Notes under the pieces: model-generated
What the model saw: the letters and a program-made list of their open reading frames with translations, nothing else
Databases searched by the model: none
Told to the model about the DNA's origin: nothing
Made by a program: the position numbers and the translations under genes
Part shown: positions 12,192 to 25,397 of the stretch, piece by piece
Layout of the letters: each line of letters begins with the position of its first letter
Numbering within the stretch: the stretch's first letter is position 1
Origin: Acridotheres tristis
Taxonomy: Eukaryota > Chordata > Aves > Passeriformes > Sturnidae
DNA: 64,000 nt
Assembly: GCA_037013685.1 (NCBI GenBank)
Contig: CM072886.1
Span: forward strand, 72,939,859-73,003,858
Direction of reading: 5' to 3'

Positions 12192-13457
12192 TCCTGGTTT
12201 GGGACAGATTTGGAGGGGATACCAGCATCATAAAGTCACCCCAGGACATCCACATACTTTATAATCTTTGCTTTCCTCAAATAAAAGATACCCTCTAAAA
12301 AAAAATGTGTAGAGGCAACTGTCACTTTATGAATTCACCAGTTGAAAGATTTCATTCTCTGTTCAAAGAAGCAAAAGCTTTAATTTGAAGATTTAATGAC
12401 TCTGACATGATAATTGCTCTACACACAAATCTTGATTGAGCGACATGTAGGTCAGAGGAGATCTCAAAACTTCAAACAATTATACTAGTACTAATTTCTG
12501 TTCCATATTATGCATTTATATCAGGTTGCACATACACAATTCTAGCTGCTACTTGGGACATTTTAATCTTCTCTGTCATGAAAGCTTTATTTCCCATTTC
12601 CTCATTTAAACAGCATACTACTGAAATTTCGTTACTGTGATGTAGGAGGTGCAATTGCTATTCAAGATGACAACCAGGTCAATATCTCCATGGCAATTTG
12701 AGATAATGGAGTCTCTTCATAGCAGCACAATTATGTGAGTCAATAGATTTAATACTAGATTCAAACTGCTAGTCCATTGAGACAGTATGCTTTTCATTGG
12801 CTTTTCTCCTCACCCCAAACATGGCAAGAGATTTACAGCTAGACATGTATTTCAACTAATTAGTGTTGTTACAGAGCCATGAGCACATGAAGGAATCCAT
12901 AAAGTGCTACACAAAAAAAAAACTTCTTAGAAGCAATGGACCAAAACTGAACATACATAATGATTTATTTACTATTTTAAATACCTCAAGATCTTCTCCT
13001 TTCAGATAGCCAAAGCAAAACTTCCCAAAACTTTACTTTGTTCTTATCTTTGAGAGACTTAAGGAAATGTGTTGAGATAAAACTATTGATTAGTTATGGC
13101 AGATTGGAAATCACACATTAGACACAATATTAAACTGAGTAGGAGTTTTCTTTCAGTCATACACAGAACTCCAAGCTACAGGTTTAGAAGATTATATTCA
13201 AGAAATAAAAACAAAGAAACAAACAAAAACAACTTAAAAAGATAAACATTGACATTATCGGGATTATTCTGAAGAACATAATCATACACTGGAACTGCTA
13301 CAGCTTCAAGTGGGTAATATACAGTCACATTGGTTATGGGAGAGGAAAAGTTATTTTAGCAGAAAAAATGGAATTAAGTGATAAAAATGGCTCTAACTGA
13401 CTGTATTTACCAACCCAAACTAAGGAGCATTACCAATCTTTACAGATGGGCAATGGC
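12192..13457. other. Unassigned DNA; possible LTR-edge scrap at its start
   Basis: The first 30 bp (12192-12225, 'tcctggtttgggacagattt') resemble the edge of the probable LTR at 30543, but the match is too short to call. The rest is AT-rich and shows nothing else I can support. Confidence 0.35.
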
Positions 13458-13977
13458 TGTGATACCAGTTTGGGTTTTCTCTTTTTTTTTTTTCCTTTTA
13501 TATGTTTTCTATATTCTTTGCACATATATTTGTAGCTTTGCAGCCTATTGTTTTAGTGACTACCTTTCCCAGTACTTTTCCATGGCCTTTCCCTAGGCAG
13601 AAAGACAAATTCCAGAGCTCCAAGCCCTGGAGGGTGCAATGCCACAGGACTATCTTGGTTATTCCTTGGAACCAAGGACAAGAACAACTCTTGGAGATAC
13701 ATGGTCATGGACAAAGTACAGCTGGGGATGAGGGGGGCTCCAGAGAAGGGGCTTGACCTGGGGGGGAATTACATCACCACTTGTACTCCTAAATTGGTGC
13801 TTTTTATCAGCCATGCTAATTTCCTAAAACCTATAGATGTGTACTCATCCCTGTAGGGGTGGGCTTTTGTGGACATCTTTCCATGACTGCCACTGAAGGC
13901 TTTCATTAAAGATCCTCTTTTGTATTACTTCATAAAATTATCTCGAGTTTCGTTTCCAGGTTGGGAAAAAGGCAACA
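13458..13977 (+). mobile_element. Probable solo LTR, about 520 bp
   Basis: The block starts TGTGATACC and ends AACA. GC content rises well above the flanks from about 13570. A polyadenylation signal ATTAAA lies near 13906, followed by about 65 bp of U5-like sequence that includes a CTCGAG site at 13942. A T-run sits at about 13482. The order of a U3-like GC-rich part, ATTAAA and a short U5 fits a + strand LTR. I could not find a clean target duplication, so the outer limits may be off by 10-20 bp. The open frame at 13502-13756 lies inside it and is not a gene. Confidence 0.5.
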
Positions 13978-16900
13978 ACTGATACTACTAAAAGAAGTGG
14001 TTACTTAGGAGTTTCCAAGGACATGAAATGCAGATATAACTGTAGTGATCAAGATATATACTGAGCTCTCTAAATATTACCCACATTAGCATTCAAAATG
14101 TATCAATTGTAGTAAATCAAAATTTAAAATTCCAGAATTAATCCCTTGTTTTCAAAGGGGGAGGGAAAGGGAAAAAAATCAAGAGTTGTCTTCTTGCCAT
14201 TGAGTCAAACTGCCCTTCAGAGAAATAATTATTGGTGATGGTACACAGAGTGATAAAATGTAATCTTCACAGTTTTTCTATTAGTATTTGCTGCATTATT
14301 TACCTTATGCTCTCCATGTGCCAAGACAAGCACACTTATTTTTTTATTCTTGCAAAACCTAATAATTCTGTAATTGGAAAAAGAAAAAAAACCTAAGACC
14401 AGTAGCAGCATGCATTCTCTTGTCATACTATAATCATTAATTTTCTTCTTTCAAATAAAGTTTGGAACTTTCGTTTATTCTTCTCACTTGACATTATTAG
14501 TGCAAGAAAAATAAATTTTATGGAATCATTCTTCACATTTTCATTTCCTTTTTGAATCCAGTGTAATTATATGTTTTATTAGTATCTTTCCTATGTCAAG
14601 TCTGGCATCTGATTTTTCGGTTCTGGGATACAAAAAGAAACCAAAAACATGATGGTGGAGAACAAATAGGATAGAATTAGCTTGAAGGAAGAGAGAAAAA
14701 TGAGGCCAAAAGAGACATTTCCAATGCTACACTTGAAATACTTTATGATACATTTTTGAATATCATAACAAGATTTCAAATACCAAGTTAGCACAGTGTC
14801 AAAATGTGTATCTAATACATGAAGATCTACTGCAGCTATTGCTGTCTGAGTTAGTCTTGTAAGCCATGTGGTCTGTTATTCCAAAAGGAAAAGGAATGTC
14901 TGTTCAGGTGTAGTATTTTTATCATTACCTACCTGCACCTGCTCAGGCTGTTGGAAGTAAGCTGGTCACCTGCTAGAAACAAACACCATGGGTAAACAAT
15001 ATTTTTTAGTAATCAGTTACTGGAAATTGAGCATGGAAACTTTAGATTTGTTACTACTGTTTCACATATTTGTTTTTCTTGTGATAAATGGACATATTTC
15101 CCAGATCTAAACCATGCCATTCTCACACCATCCCAGTAGATATTTTATACAAAGAGAATCATGTTATCAGAATTAAATACATGGGTAATTTGAGGCCAGG
15201 GAGGCTTCCAAATGTATGCATATAGAAATGTATGTATGTTTTATAACATAATTGCAATCTAGGGGGAAAAAAAAGATTGGAAAAAATTATTATAAGATCC
15301 AGATTTGCAGTAATATAAAAAGATAACGTATTTAGGAATTTCTCTTGCAATGGTGAAATAAAAGTACTCATCCTGTTATGAGCAGACTGATATTTTTTAC
15401 AAATTTAATTAACCTTCAGACCCTTCTAATTTTACATGACAGCAACTTCAATGCAAGAAAACTTTGCTCAAACCTGACAGTCTCTGAAAGATAGGTAGGA
15501 TATTCTTAAGATAAGAGTTTCCCTTGGTAACTATGTTCCACACCTCAGTAAAAGAGGGATGGCTCACTATGGCCAGTAACATGAGAATTTTTGTTGTTGT
15601 TGTTTATATTACTCTTGGTTTATTATTTGAAGAGAAAAAGTTGGAACCTAAACATAAAATCAAGTGGCTCTTCCCTCTGTATTAGAAAAAAAGTCCATAC
15701 ATGCAAGTGAAATAACCTAGGCATCAAAATCTGGAAATATTAGCCAAAGCACTTCATTCAACTTGTAATTTACATATAAGCTAAACTATAGGATTATGGA
15801 CCTATTCCTAAAAATGAAGTGAATTTTAGGTTTAACTTCAGAATAATTTCCAAATTCAGCATGGGCAAATAGAAATAAGAAAAAAAGAAAATGTAGATTA
15901 GTAGAAAAATAAATCGTATTATTTACTTACTATTTTACTATTTACGTCTGATTAAGCAAAAAGGATCCTTAGTTGTTAAACTTGGGAAGGTTTCAACAGA
16001 GAGTGTGCAGGAGCTGCTCTGTTGAGTATCTGAAACCTCTGTGCCATCTGCATATCACGCAGAAAGAAAATAGGTGGTGCAGCATGAATGTCTTGAAAGC
16101 AAAATCTATTTGTTATATAAATGGTGATAAAATTTGAATTGAATGTTCTTTAGCTTAGAGCTAGACTTTAACATTTTTTCATCTTTTGGTTCACTGGCAT
16201 TATTTTGGTTTTATTTTAAGTTATGATGGTTTGTATAGTCATAGAAAATGCAGATGAGACAGGACTTTTCATTAGAAAAAGTAAGCTGTGAATAATGATG
16301 TCTGCATCCAAGATAATGCTAGCAGACACCATGTAATTGTACAAAAACTAAAATGTAATATTTGTGCTGCATGAAATTTGTTGTTGCATAAACAAAAAAT
16401 CTCTCCCAGTAAAGTTATTAATGCTTTTTGCTTTGTTTTAGGGTTGGCGGCAGTGAGAAAGGGAGTAATACTCTAAAAATTCTACTGCTTCCTATTTGAA
16501 TATAATTTATTCTTATTAAGCTATTTCAAAATTGCACTAATTTATCATGAGCAGAAATCAGCCCTGCATGTATATGATTGCAGAAAACTTGCAATTCCAT
16601 ATCTGTCTGGAGAAAATGTCCTTGAATAATTAAACATCTGAACTCTTTGATTGGAGAAAACAACGTCACAAAGGGAAGAGAAGAAGAACAGGCTTTTCTG
16701 AAACAAAGAAAAATACTAATTGGCAAAGGAAAGTGTAAGGCTAATAGAATCTTAAACACCAAAAATATTCAAAGACGTTGGCTTTGGGATTTGAATAGTT
16801 TATTTTGTAAAATCAAAACCATACTTTTTCTAGATGTCTTGAGGTTTGTTCTTGACATTACAGTCTTCAGGTTTCAGCACGTTTGATTTGTCCATATATA

Positions 16901-19900
16901 ATCAAAGATCATATTATATAAATCCCAATGCAGAACCTGACTGCTTAATTTAGAGGAACCATTGCCATTGCCTGAATAATGAGTAATAGCCCATAGAGTC
17001 AAATTTCTGTTTCATTTTTTTCCCCTTTACCAGGGAAATGCAATCTGTACATCTATCAGAACTAATTGCAACACACTCATATTATTAGCTGTAAGATCAG
17101 CTGCAAGCCTTAAGCAATGCAATTCTACTCAACTAGCCACTAGGTTTTGTTTTCATCGTTTTAAATAATCAAGATTAGCTGGCAGCAGACACTATCACTG
17201 ACAATTGTTGTAAAGAAATCAAATTACAATAGATTCTTTAACTAATGAATTAATTCAAACTGACTTCGATGTAATATTGCCATGAGATCTGCCAGCCTGC
17301 AGAATGACTGTAAATTATAGATGCCATGGACACAAAACCAATAAATAAATCACACTAGTAAATCAAACTGAGGTAACTTTGCAATTACAAATTGGGGTTT
17401 GGGAAAGAAATACTGAGAACTTTGCCAAATGTAATTTTTGTGGAATGTCTTAAAGCACAGAAATACATAATAATCTTAGAAAAGATAATCTGCAGACTGC
17501 TATGATTAGAAGGAATTGTTGCTAATGATAGAATTAAAAAAAATAGTCTTATTGAAGTAACTCTTGTTCTTCCAGATTCAGCAATAGTGGGTACTGTTGT
17601 AGGTTTACATACATTTAGCATGCATGACCTCTCCAGTCTCAGGTTTATTTCTATTTCTTTTGAGCCTTCATGTTTCTTTTTAGCTGAATGCACACAAGCC
17701 TAGCCATGAACAGAAAGACAAAGTGAATTCCAAAGGCAGGGGTCATATGGAAGATGCCCAAGGCAGCGATCACTTTGATCACAGTTCACAGATCACAGCT
17801 TCTTTCTGTGAAGGAGTAAATAATACACAATACACAAATAATTTGAAGAAGAACACAAGCATTAATAATATGTTGGTCTCTGCAGAATTAAGGTATCGGT
17901 GTATGTGAGTTTCTGGGTATGGATTTTTCACAACTTTTAGGGATTCGAGTATCCTTAATAAATGAAATCTATATGGTAATTCTACTGTAACTGTCCAAAG
18001 ATCACATTTTCTTTTTGAAGTTTTTTCTTACTGAACCAGTAGGAAACAAAAGAATAGGTTTTGCATAATAAGCAAAAGAATTGCTGGAGTTAGATTTCAC
18101 TTTGATATCAGATTAAGAAGGCGAGGGGCCAAAGTAGATCAGGGAACATCAAGGAACAAAGAGCCAAACATAGTCTGAGTACTGAAACTTTCATTACCCT
18201 TATACCTTTTGATTGTTACAACTCTAGCAGGGATGGGCTTTATTTTGTGTTAATGTGAAATCAGTAGTGGTATATACATTTCAAATATAGAAAACATTTG
18301 AATTATATGGGTGAGGTGTGTACCCTGTCAAAGAAGATATATTTAAGAATTTATAATAGATATAGAACTAAATAAATCATTACATTTATTAGTGAAATAT
18401 GTACACTATCCAGTTTGGAAGATTTAGGAAGAAGTAAAAATTTTCTTTTTTCCTCTGTAAAAAATGACAATCACTAATAGTGAAGGAATAGGCAAGGAAC
18501 TGGACATGAATTTCCCATTAAATACAACAGCAAATAAAAATAGTGTGTTATACTTTATTTCACACAAATATAATTTACTGTTTTGTCATCCACTAAGAAA
18601 AGATATCTTCACAGAATAAACACAAATTTAGAGATCTACAAAATACCTGAATATCTGGACATTTTTGCTTTGGATTATGCTTTTCAATTTTGTCATTTCA
18701 ATCCTTGAATATTCTGCTATTTTCTTAATTTATTCTACACCTTACAAGGTTCTTTAAAAATCTTAGCTTTCCAATTACTCCCTCTTCAGTAAAGAGAGGC
18801 TACTTTTTTCAGACATTTATTGTCTCCCAGAAAGCCCTTGGTACTTATAAAATCTCCACATACTTCCAAACTGTCATTGAATAGTGGCACAATTATACAT
18901 GAATAGTTATTCTGCAAGGAATTTGGAGATCAAGAATACATCCTTATGACCACATTGATTAATCAAAATTTAGAGAAGCAAATGTCATTTGCATCTGAAC
19001 AAATATTACCTTTCCTGCACTGTTTGATCAGCCCTTCTAACTAGATGTCAAGCAGCTCATTTTCCTGAATTGACATTAGGTTAAAGATATTCTTTCATCC
19101 ACTCATACAAAATTATGTCTATAATCTTAACCTATGTTTTTCTTAATTATATGAAGCAAACATATGGCTAGAAGAAAAAAAAACAACAACTGGGCCTATG
19201 CTGAAAGTCATCTTTTACCAGACTCCACCAATCAGTGGAATGTATTCACATGGATTCTTAAAATAGGCAACACTTCACAAAAAGAATTCTGAATATTTGA
19301 TCAAATGACATTGCTAAGAGCACTTTCAAAAGATACATTCATATGCTGACTCATGAAAGGTATATATGCCATAATCTGAGAAAAAAAAGGCACAGATGTC
19401 AGTTATTATTTTGTAGATTTAGGCTAGCATTTTGAAAGGTTTAACTAACTGAAAGTTTTTACATCAAAACCTATATTAAGTCTTTTTTATATTGCAAATG
19501 AAAAAAATAGCCCTTAGTTTCTTGCTTGCACAATTTTTGTGAATGTGCTCAGATCTATCATATAAGGAGTCTTGAGTTACAGGGTTCCATTTTTGTACTA
19601 CATTTCTAAAAATCAGATTCAATTTCAAATATACTGCTTCAGGCCATCGAAATCCATTTCTTTATACACAAACAAAAAATCTTAATGCATTTTTTCCTCT
19701 TCAAGGTTATGCACACATTTTCCTGAAATATAATTTTGCTTCCCCCTAAGACAGATGAGTTCACAGAAGTAGATAGTTCCTAAATTCCTCCTTAATAAAT
19801 TTTATTTATGACATTAAAACTATATTAATGCAGACTGAAACTAAACCTCAAATCCAGTATCAATTTCTGAGGAGAAATTTTTTTTCTGAAACAAAATCAC

Positions 19901-20650
19901 AAATTTACAAAAAAAGCCTTCTTTAATCTTTGGTTAGTTAAAAAAAAATCAGAAATTTACAGAATTCACATCAGATTAGAATTATATTTCAGCTTCAAAT
20001 TAATCTCTTTTCAATTGTTTGAAGGGTTATTCAGAAGGTTCCCTTTATGGTGAACCTAAAGATCTCTAGGTTTTGATCTGCTCTCAAGAGTCCAGGTAAT
20101 AAGTTTAATTAAAGACTTCGACACCAAAATCCCTCCAAATGAAGGCACTCAAAGTAAGTATAATTACATATCTTCATTGAAGTGTAAAATAACAGTACTT
20201 AAAATTTAATCTTAGTGTGACCTCAGATGTCTTCCTTTTTTAGATCCATCCATGATAAAGTTGTTCCACTCTCTACACTTTTTTACAAGAATCTTAGTGG
20301 TGCCTAAAGTTTTTAGCTTTTATTCTTCATGTATTTGTAGCTTTGTATACTGCCATGTGCCTACGTATAACTTCTAGTGCTCTTCCATCTTTCTTTCCCA
20401 CGGTGAGGAGACACATTGATGCATTCCTAAAATTTAGTTTAATCTTGCCTGTTTGTTCACGAGGGACTTTTTATTTTGCATCGTGTAATCATAGGCATAA
20501 TAAAAGTAAGGTAGAAGGTTGGGCAGAGAGCTCCAGTAGACCAGAACACAGAAGGGAAATTACTTAACCAACTAGTCCTTTTATTGGAAAATATTGGCTA
20601 GATGTTTTAATTGCCCAATCTTGTAAAATTGTACTAATCTGATTTGAGAT
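13978..20650. other. Unique AT-rich non-coding DNA, 6.7 kb
   Basis: No CR1, LTR, simple array or RNA gene was recognised. Open frames are short, mostly hydrophobic translations of T-rich DNA. Minor items only: a (TTG) run near 15592 and repeated GATCAC words near 17768-17797. It could be intronic or intergenic. Confidence 0.5.
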
Positions 20651-20659
20651 ATGATTTTT

Positions 20660-20963
20660 GCCATATTATGTACCTGAAGGCTTTCAAATAAAGTTTTGCC
20701 TTTATATCATCATTCTAACATTGTCTGGAAAGTTTGTGTTATATTTCCATTTCCAGTTTATACTTGCACTATGGTGCTGCTGCTTATCAAGCCACCTACC
20801 TTCCCTGGAGCATTTGCTTTCCCTGAAAACAGCTCATTGACCCCCAGTTGTGCCCTCTCCTGAGTTCCCAGGCTGGGTCAGAAGACAACAGTTGGGGCAG
20901 GGCAACAGGAGGTCTGTCTGCTACCTATGTCCAAATGTTGTGCCCCTTGAAAAAAAAAAAAAA
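20660..20963 (+). mobile_element. Possible LTR 3' end with primer-site-like junction
   Basis: A signal AATAAA at about 20690 is followed by about 85 bp of U5-like T-rich sequence containing 'attgtctggaaag', a spelling common in ERV1 U5 regions. Next comes TGGTGCTGCTG at about 20772, which resembles a TGG-starting primer-binding site. GC then rises to an A-run at 20950-20963. No matching 5' LTR edge was found, and the A-run could instead mark a retroposed transcript. The orientation and extent are tentative. Confidence 0.3.
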
Positions 20964-23900
20964 TAGATATATAGCAGGCAATTCCCTGGGAGAATTAAAT
21001 AAACAAATACAACCCCATCCACACTTACAAGACCTTCATGCAAGTTAGTGTTAAGCCTTTGCAGCACTCACTAGACAGAATAATTAGCTTAATTTCAGAA
21101 TCTCAGTGTTCAGCAAGGGTATCCTGAGTAACTGTCTAACAGAAGGGTACAGACTTCAATGAAATTCATTGCTAACAAATACAGAGTAATCTGAATTATC
21201 TCACTGAGTTAAACATCTCTATCAAATATCCAGCAGAGAGCATCCAAAAGTATTTTTTATTTAAAATATCTATAAAGTTAATCAAGATAATATGCATTTT
21301 AGTGCAGTTTGTTGACTTAACCATTTTTCTTTCTCCTAATTCTTGGATATTATTTTAAGCACCTGAGTCTCAGTTATTCCATCTGTCCCAATATGTATAT
21401 TTGTGTATAAAAACAAATTTATACCTAAATATTGTATGCTACCCCATATTGTATCCTAGGTCAAATGTGATATTCCTCATCTCTATCACAGCAAATGAGA
21501 TCAATAAAACAAGGCAGTACCAGTTTATGGAAAAAAAAGCCTGCCCTTCCACAAAGACATTTTGTTCAAAGTCATGACAATAACATTAAATGCATCATGG
21601 AAAATGGAATGAAGACCTCAAGATAGGTAAAATGCATTTCTTTCTCATTGGGCAGATGAGACTAATGCTGATTCTATTCACAATAAATTTTTAGACCTTT
21701 TAAATAGAATACTTGATATATTGAAAGATGTAATATTGGTGATATGTATTGAGGATTTGGAACAAAGCTTCATATTGTAGGAAAGCAATAAAGAGAAGAT
21801 TGCCACTGTTATTCACAGATATGCTTACATTAAGTGGTGCTGGGCTTTCATGTGAGAATTGAGTCACAGATTCTTCCTATTTTCAGCTTTTTCTTCAAAA
21901 ATCACCAAATAGTCCTGCTTTGTCATCAGAAAAATAGAAAGGAGAACAAGGCTTCTTCAAATATCTTCCTATGAATTGTGACTGTTGACTCAAGGCAGGT
22001 GGTCCCACATGTACCTAGGGAAATATCAAGGAGTTCTGAGACATCTTCTTCCTACTTTTCGTTCCTGTTAACACCCTTCAGCCAGAACTGTGTATGAATT
22101 TCCTCTGCCACAGGATTTGTCCCAAACTAGCCCTTTTTTAATGAAATGAATCCTGTACAAATTCTCTCTGTAATTTCTAAGAATCATTACATTCTTTCAC
22201 TGTAATAATAATGAAGCCGTATCATATATCCCTGAAATGCCTCTGTCTTGTTAGTTCAGGATCTGAGTTGATAGGTAACAAGAGTAATCCCAAAATATAC
22301 AAGGCCTTAAAAGAAAGACAACTGAGGCCATTCACAAAACCTTATACTGTACCCATCCTATAACAGTTCATATAGAAATTTCAACAGTAGTAATTCGCTG
22401 TGTAGTCATTAAATGTTTTTTTTTTTTTTAGTTTCCTATTCCAAGGGAGTAATAAGATTTGCTCATCAATGTATTCTATTGGATTCTTCAAGACATGAAC
22501 CTTTAGGACTGGTTCTGTCCTAATATCCTGCTTATAATTAGAACCCATAGGAATATGCTCATTTTAATTGCTATAGTCTTATCACTAAAAATAAGACCAG
22601 AGCAAATTCTAAAAAGGTTTCCTCTAATTTTAGATAAATTACGCTTTCAGCACTGGCATTCTACACTCATAGATATCTGCAGATTCACTTCACTTTTACT
22701 TATGTAGGCTAGAAATATTATTTTCTGTTCTCATGAAGCATAGTTCCTACCTGTATGACATATATCACATACTTGGAAATTGAACTAGATTCCTGAATTG
22801 TTTTCTTAACTCTGAGGTGAACCTTGAAAGATTTGACATGACAATAAAATAGGGAAAATATAAAATAAGGAAACCATTATTTGACTGTTGTTGGATACTG
22901 ATGCATCTATAGGCAGCCTGGAACCTTGTGTATTAGTATTATGTGTGTCTGAGAAATGCTATATAAGAATTATTAGTGGTATGGAAATTGTATTGAAATG
23001 GCACTGGAAGCAATATCTGCATAGCCCAATCTGTACAGCATATGTAACAGTGTGATTCTGTAGGTATTTAACCTCTGAGCAAGGCAAATATTAACTTCAA
23101 AGACAATCCTGACTGACAAAATATTCCCTCTTTCCCTCCTTTGCAAACTAGCTGCTCTCATTCATAGAAGAAGCATCAGCTGTAGCTGTAAACTGTCATC
23201 ATGTCTGGAACATTAAATATTGGGAGTCTGATTCCCAGTTAGCCATTAGCTCCTTTTCATTCCTAACTTTAGAGACTCTAAATTTTCAGCAGCCAAACCT
23301 GAGCATTCTCACACACAAGCTCTTATTTTAGTTACCTTTCTGAAGTTATTTTCTTTCCCCAACTTTTGCTGATGCTTAGTCACAAGATTTACCTAACTCC
23401 TACACAGAATGGTAATCTGTTTATATGGTGTGAGGGGAATAGGCATTTCATTTTCGACATAACGAAGTCAGAATATGTTTTTTTCTGTTACCCAACTTTT
23501 CCCTTATTATTCATAATACTGCTTGTGTTTCTCATCATTGTTAACAGGAAGCAGTGTTTGGTCTACAGTGTTTTCACAGCAGTTTCCGCATTTCTTTCCC
23601 AAGTAATGGCAGCAATCAATGTGTTGAACAGTAGGAATTTTTAATCCATGTACTTTAACATATAGTCAGCAAAGCTGAATCCCACCCATTATTTGGTATA
23701 GCCTGTCACTTGGTATCATCATACCTTTCTATAAGATTTTATTCCAGCTTTTAACTTCATATCACTTGTAAATATACTCAACTTCACAATACCTTTTACT
23801 ACACAGGGCTACGCTACATCTTTTGTGGAAAGAGGTCAGGTGTTTATAACATCTTTTCCACCTGTCTTTCATTATAGCACAAATCCATGAGAAAACATAC

Positions 23901-24940
23901 TCTCCTAAGTAAAAGAGGTTGATATAACATAAGAGATCCTTGAGTAAAATTACTTGAAAAATTCATATATCTGTTTTGAAATAATCTTATCAGTATCTAA
24001 TTGACTTTCAATGACAATGGCAGTTTTGGGATTCACATTTTGCTGACTCTTCCCAAATACATCATTACATATTGGGTCAAAGAGCTGTATTCTTTATTGA
24101 AGCGTCCATCTATTTATACTGTGTAGAAATCAATCAATTCTGGCCAGTATATTTGCTCTTACAGGGTGAAAATATTAATGTTTTCTTCTAAGATCTTCTT
24201 AAATTCATATATGATATCTTTCTCCATTATATTTCCTTCTTTTTCAAGGTGATTGGCTTGTAACCCATTTGTACTGAATACCAAAACTATAATAATGGCA
24301 AAAGTTATGCTGGAATCAGAAGCCAGATTGGCATTTAGAGAATCAAAATTGCATGAAATATGAATGAAAAGTCCACAATGTTTAAGTACACTAATTTTTA
24401 AAAGACGTTAAAAAAAAAATTGTATGGAAAGTTTTTAAGTCAAGCACTCAAAAATTCAGAAATGCTGATTTATTCCTACTACATGCTCATTTTTCTGTAG
24501 CAGTTATTACCTGATATGTGAAAGTTTGTGTTTGTTTTTTTTCCAAGGGTCTGTCTTGTTCCATCTTATTCAGTTTTTTTCTATCTTCTGCACTCACTGT
24601 CTTGTTTGAAGTATTTCACAGAACACAAAAAACATAGAATAACTTCTAAATAGTTGCATAATGTTATTACTATACCTTTAGAATTCTTCATTTATATCTA
24701 CTTTCACATAACCCTACCAGATAAAGTTATCTTATTAACCTTTTATGTTCCTTGAAAGATGTATAGGGTGACAAAACATTTTAAAACTCCTCATCAGCAA
24801 GAGGAAATCCAAAGAAAACAAAAGTAAATTATTCAATGATAACAGAAATCTGATTATAGGTTATCTGAAAGTAAAATATGAAGCACTCAGTATGTCTTTT
24901 TTTTTTCCCTTTTATTTTAGTTTTGAAAAAGACTAATTAA
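20964..24940. other. Unique AT-rich non-coding DNA
   Basis: Nothing supported beyond a T-run at 22416-22429 and one at about 24898-24908. Open frames, such as a hydrophobic 92-codon frame at 23366-23644, look like chance. Confidence 0.5.
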
Positions 24941-24944
24941 ATGA

Positions 24945-25397
24945 CTAAAAATTAACATTATCAGCACAGACGAAAGACTTCTTCCCCCGATGACCAGATG
25001 AAGTTTTACATTGTCTGGATAAAGGATGGATGGTGTTTTCCCAGTGAATTACTGATTCCATCCTTTCCTTTTTTCCCCATGTGGAAACTTCTTCGAAGAA
25101 AATAAATAAACTAACAGAAGCAAAAGAGCTTAGAAGCATGGATTTGTCTTCTAAAGATTCACAAAAAACTGATTTACACCAGAGATGAACAGTCAGCTGA
25201 AAGGAGTTAATCTGAAAAGACAGATGGTCATTAGTATTTGTACCGCTCAAAAAGTAGTTCTCCGGAATTACTCTAAATTCCTTCAAATTTCGCAATGGCA
25301 AGGAATCAGCAAGAGAAGTCAAGAGTCCAAAGGAAATGATGGACTTGAGTTTATCTCCACTTCCGAAATATGTAAATTTCAGAAGAGATAATTTCAT
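24945..25397 (-). other. Unexplained 150-codon open frame
   Basis: This is among the longest frames lying outside a recognised repeat. It starts at an ATG (25395-25397) and ends at 24945. The translation has no signal peptide, repeated motif or family hallmark I know. About seven CpGs occur in 450 bp, more than in the flanks, and a second frame is open on the + strand at 25185-25391. A run of 150 codons is uncommon but possible by chance in 64 kb read in six frames. It could be a decayed gene or retroelement piece, a selected non-coding block or chance. Confidence 0.15.

Noticed and set aside
12192..12225. Match to the edge of the LTR at 30543
   Set aside because: About 20 recognisable bases are too few to support an element.
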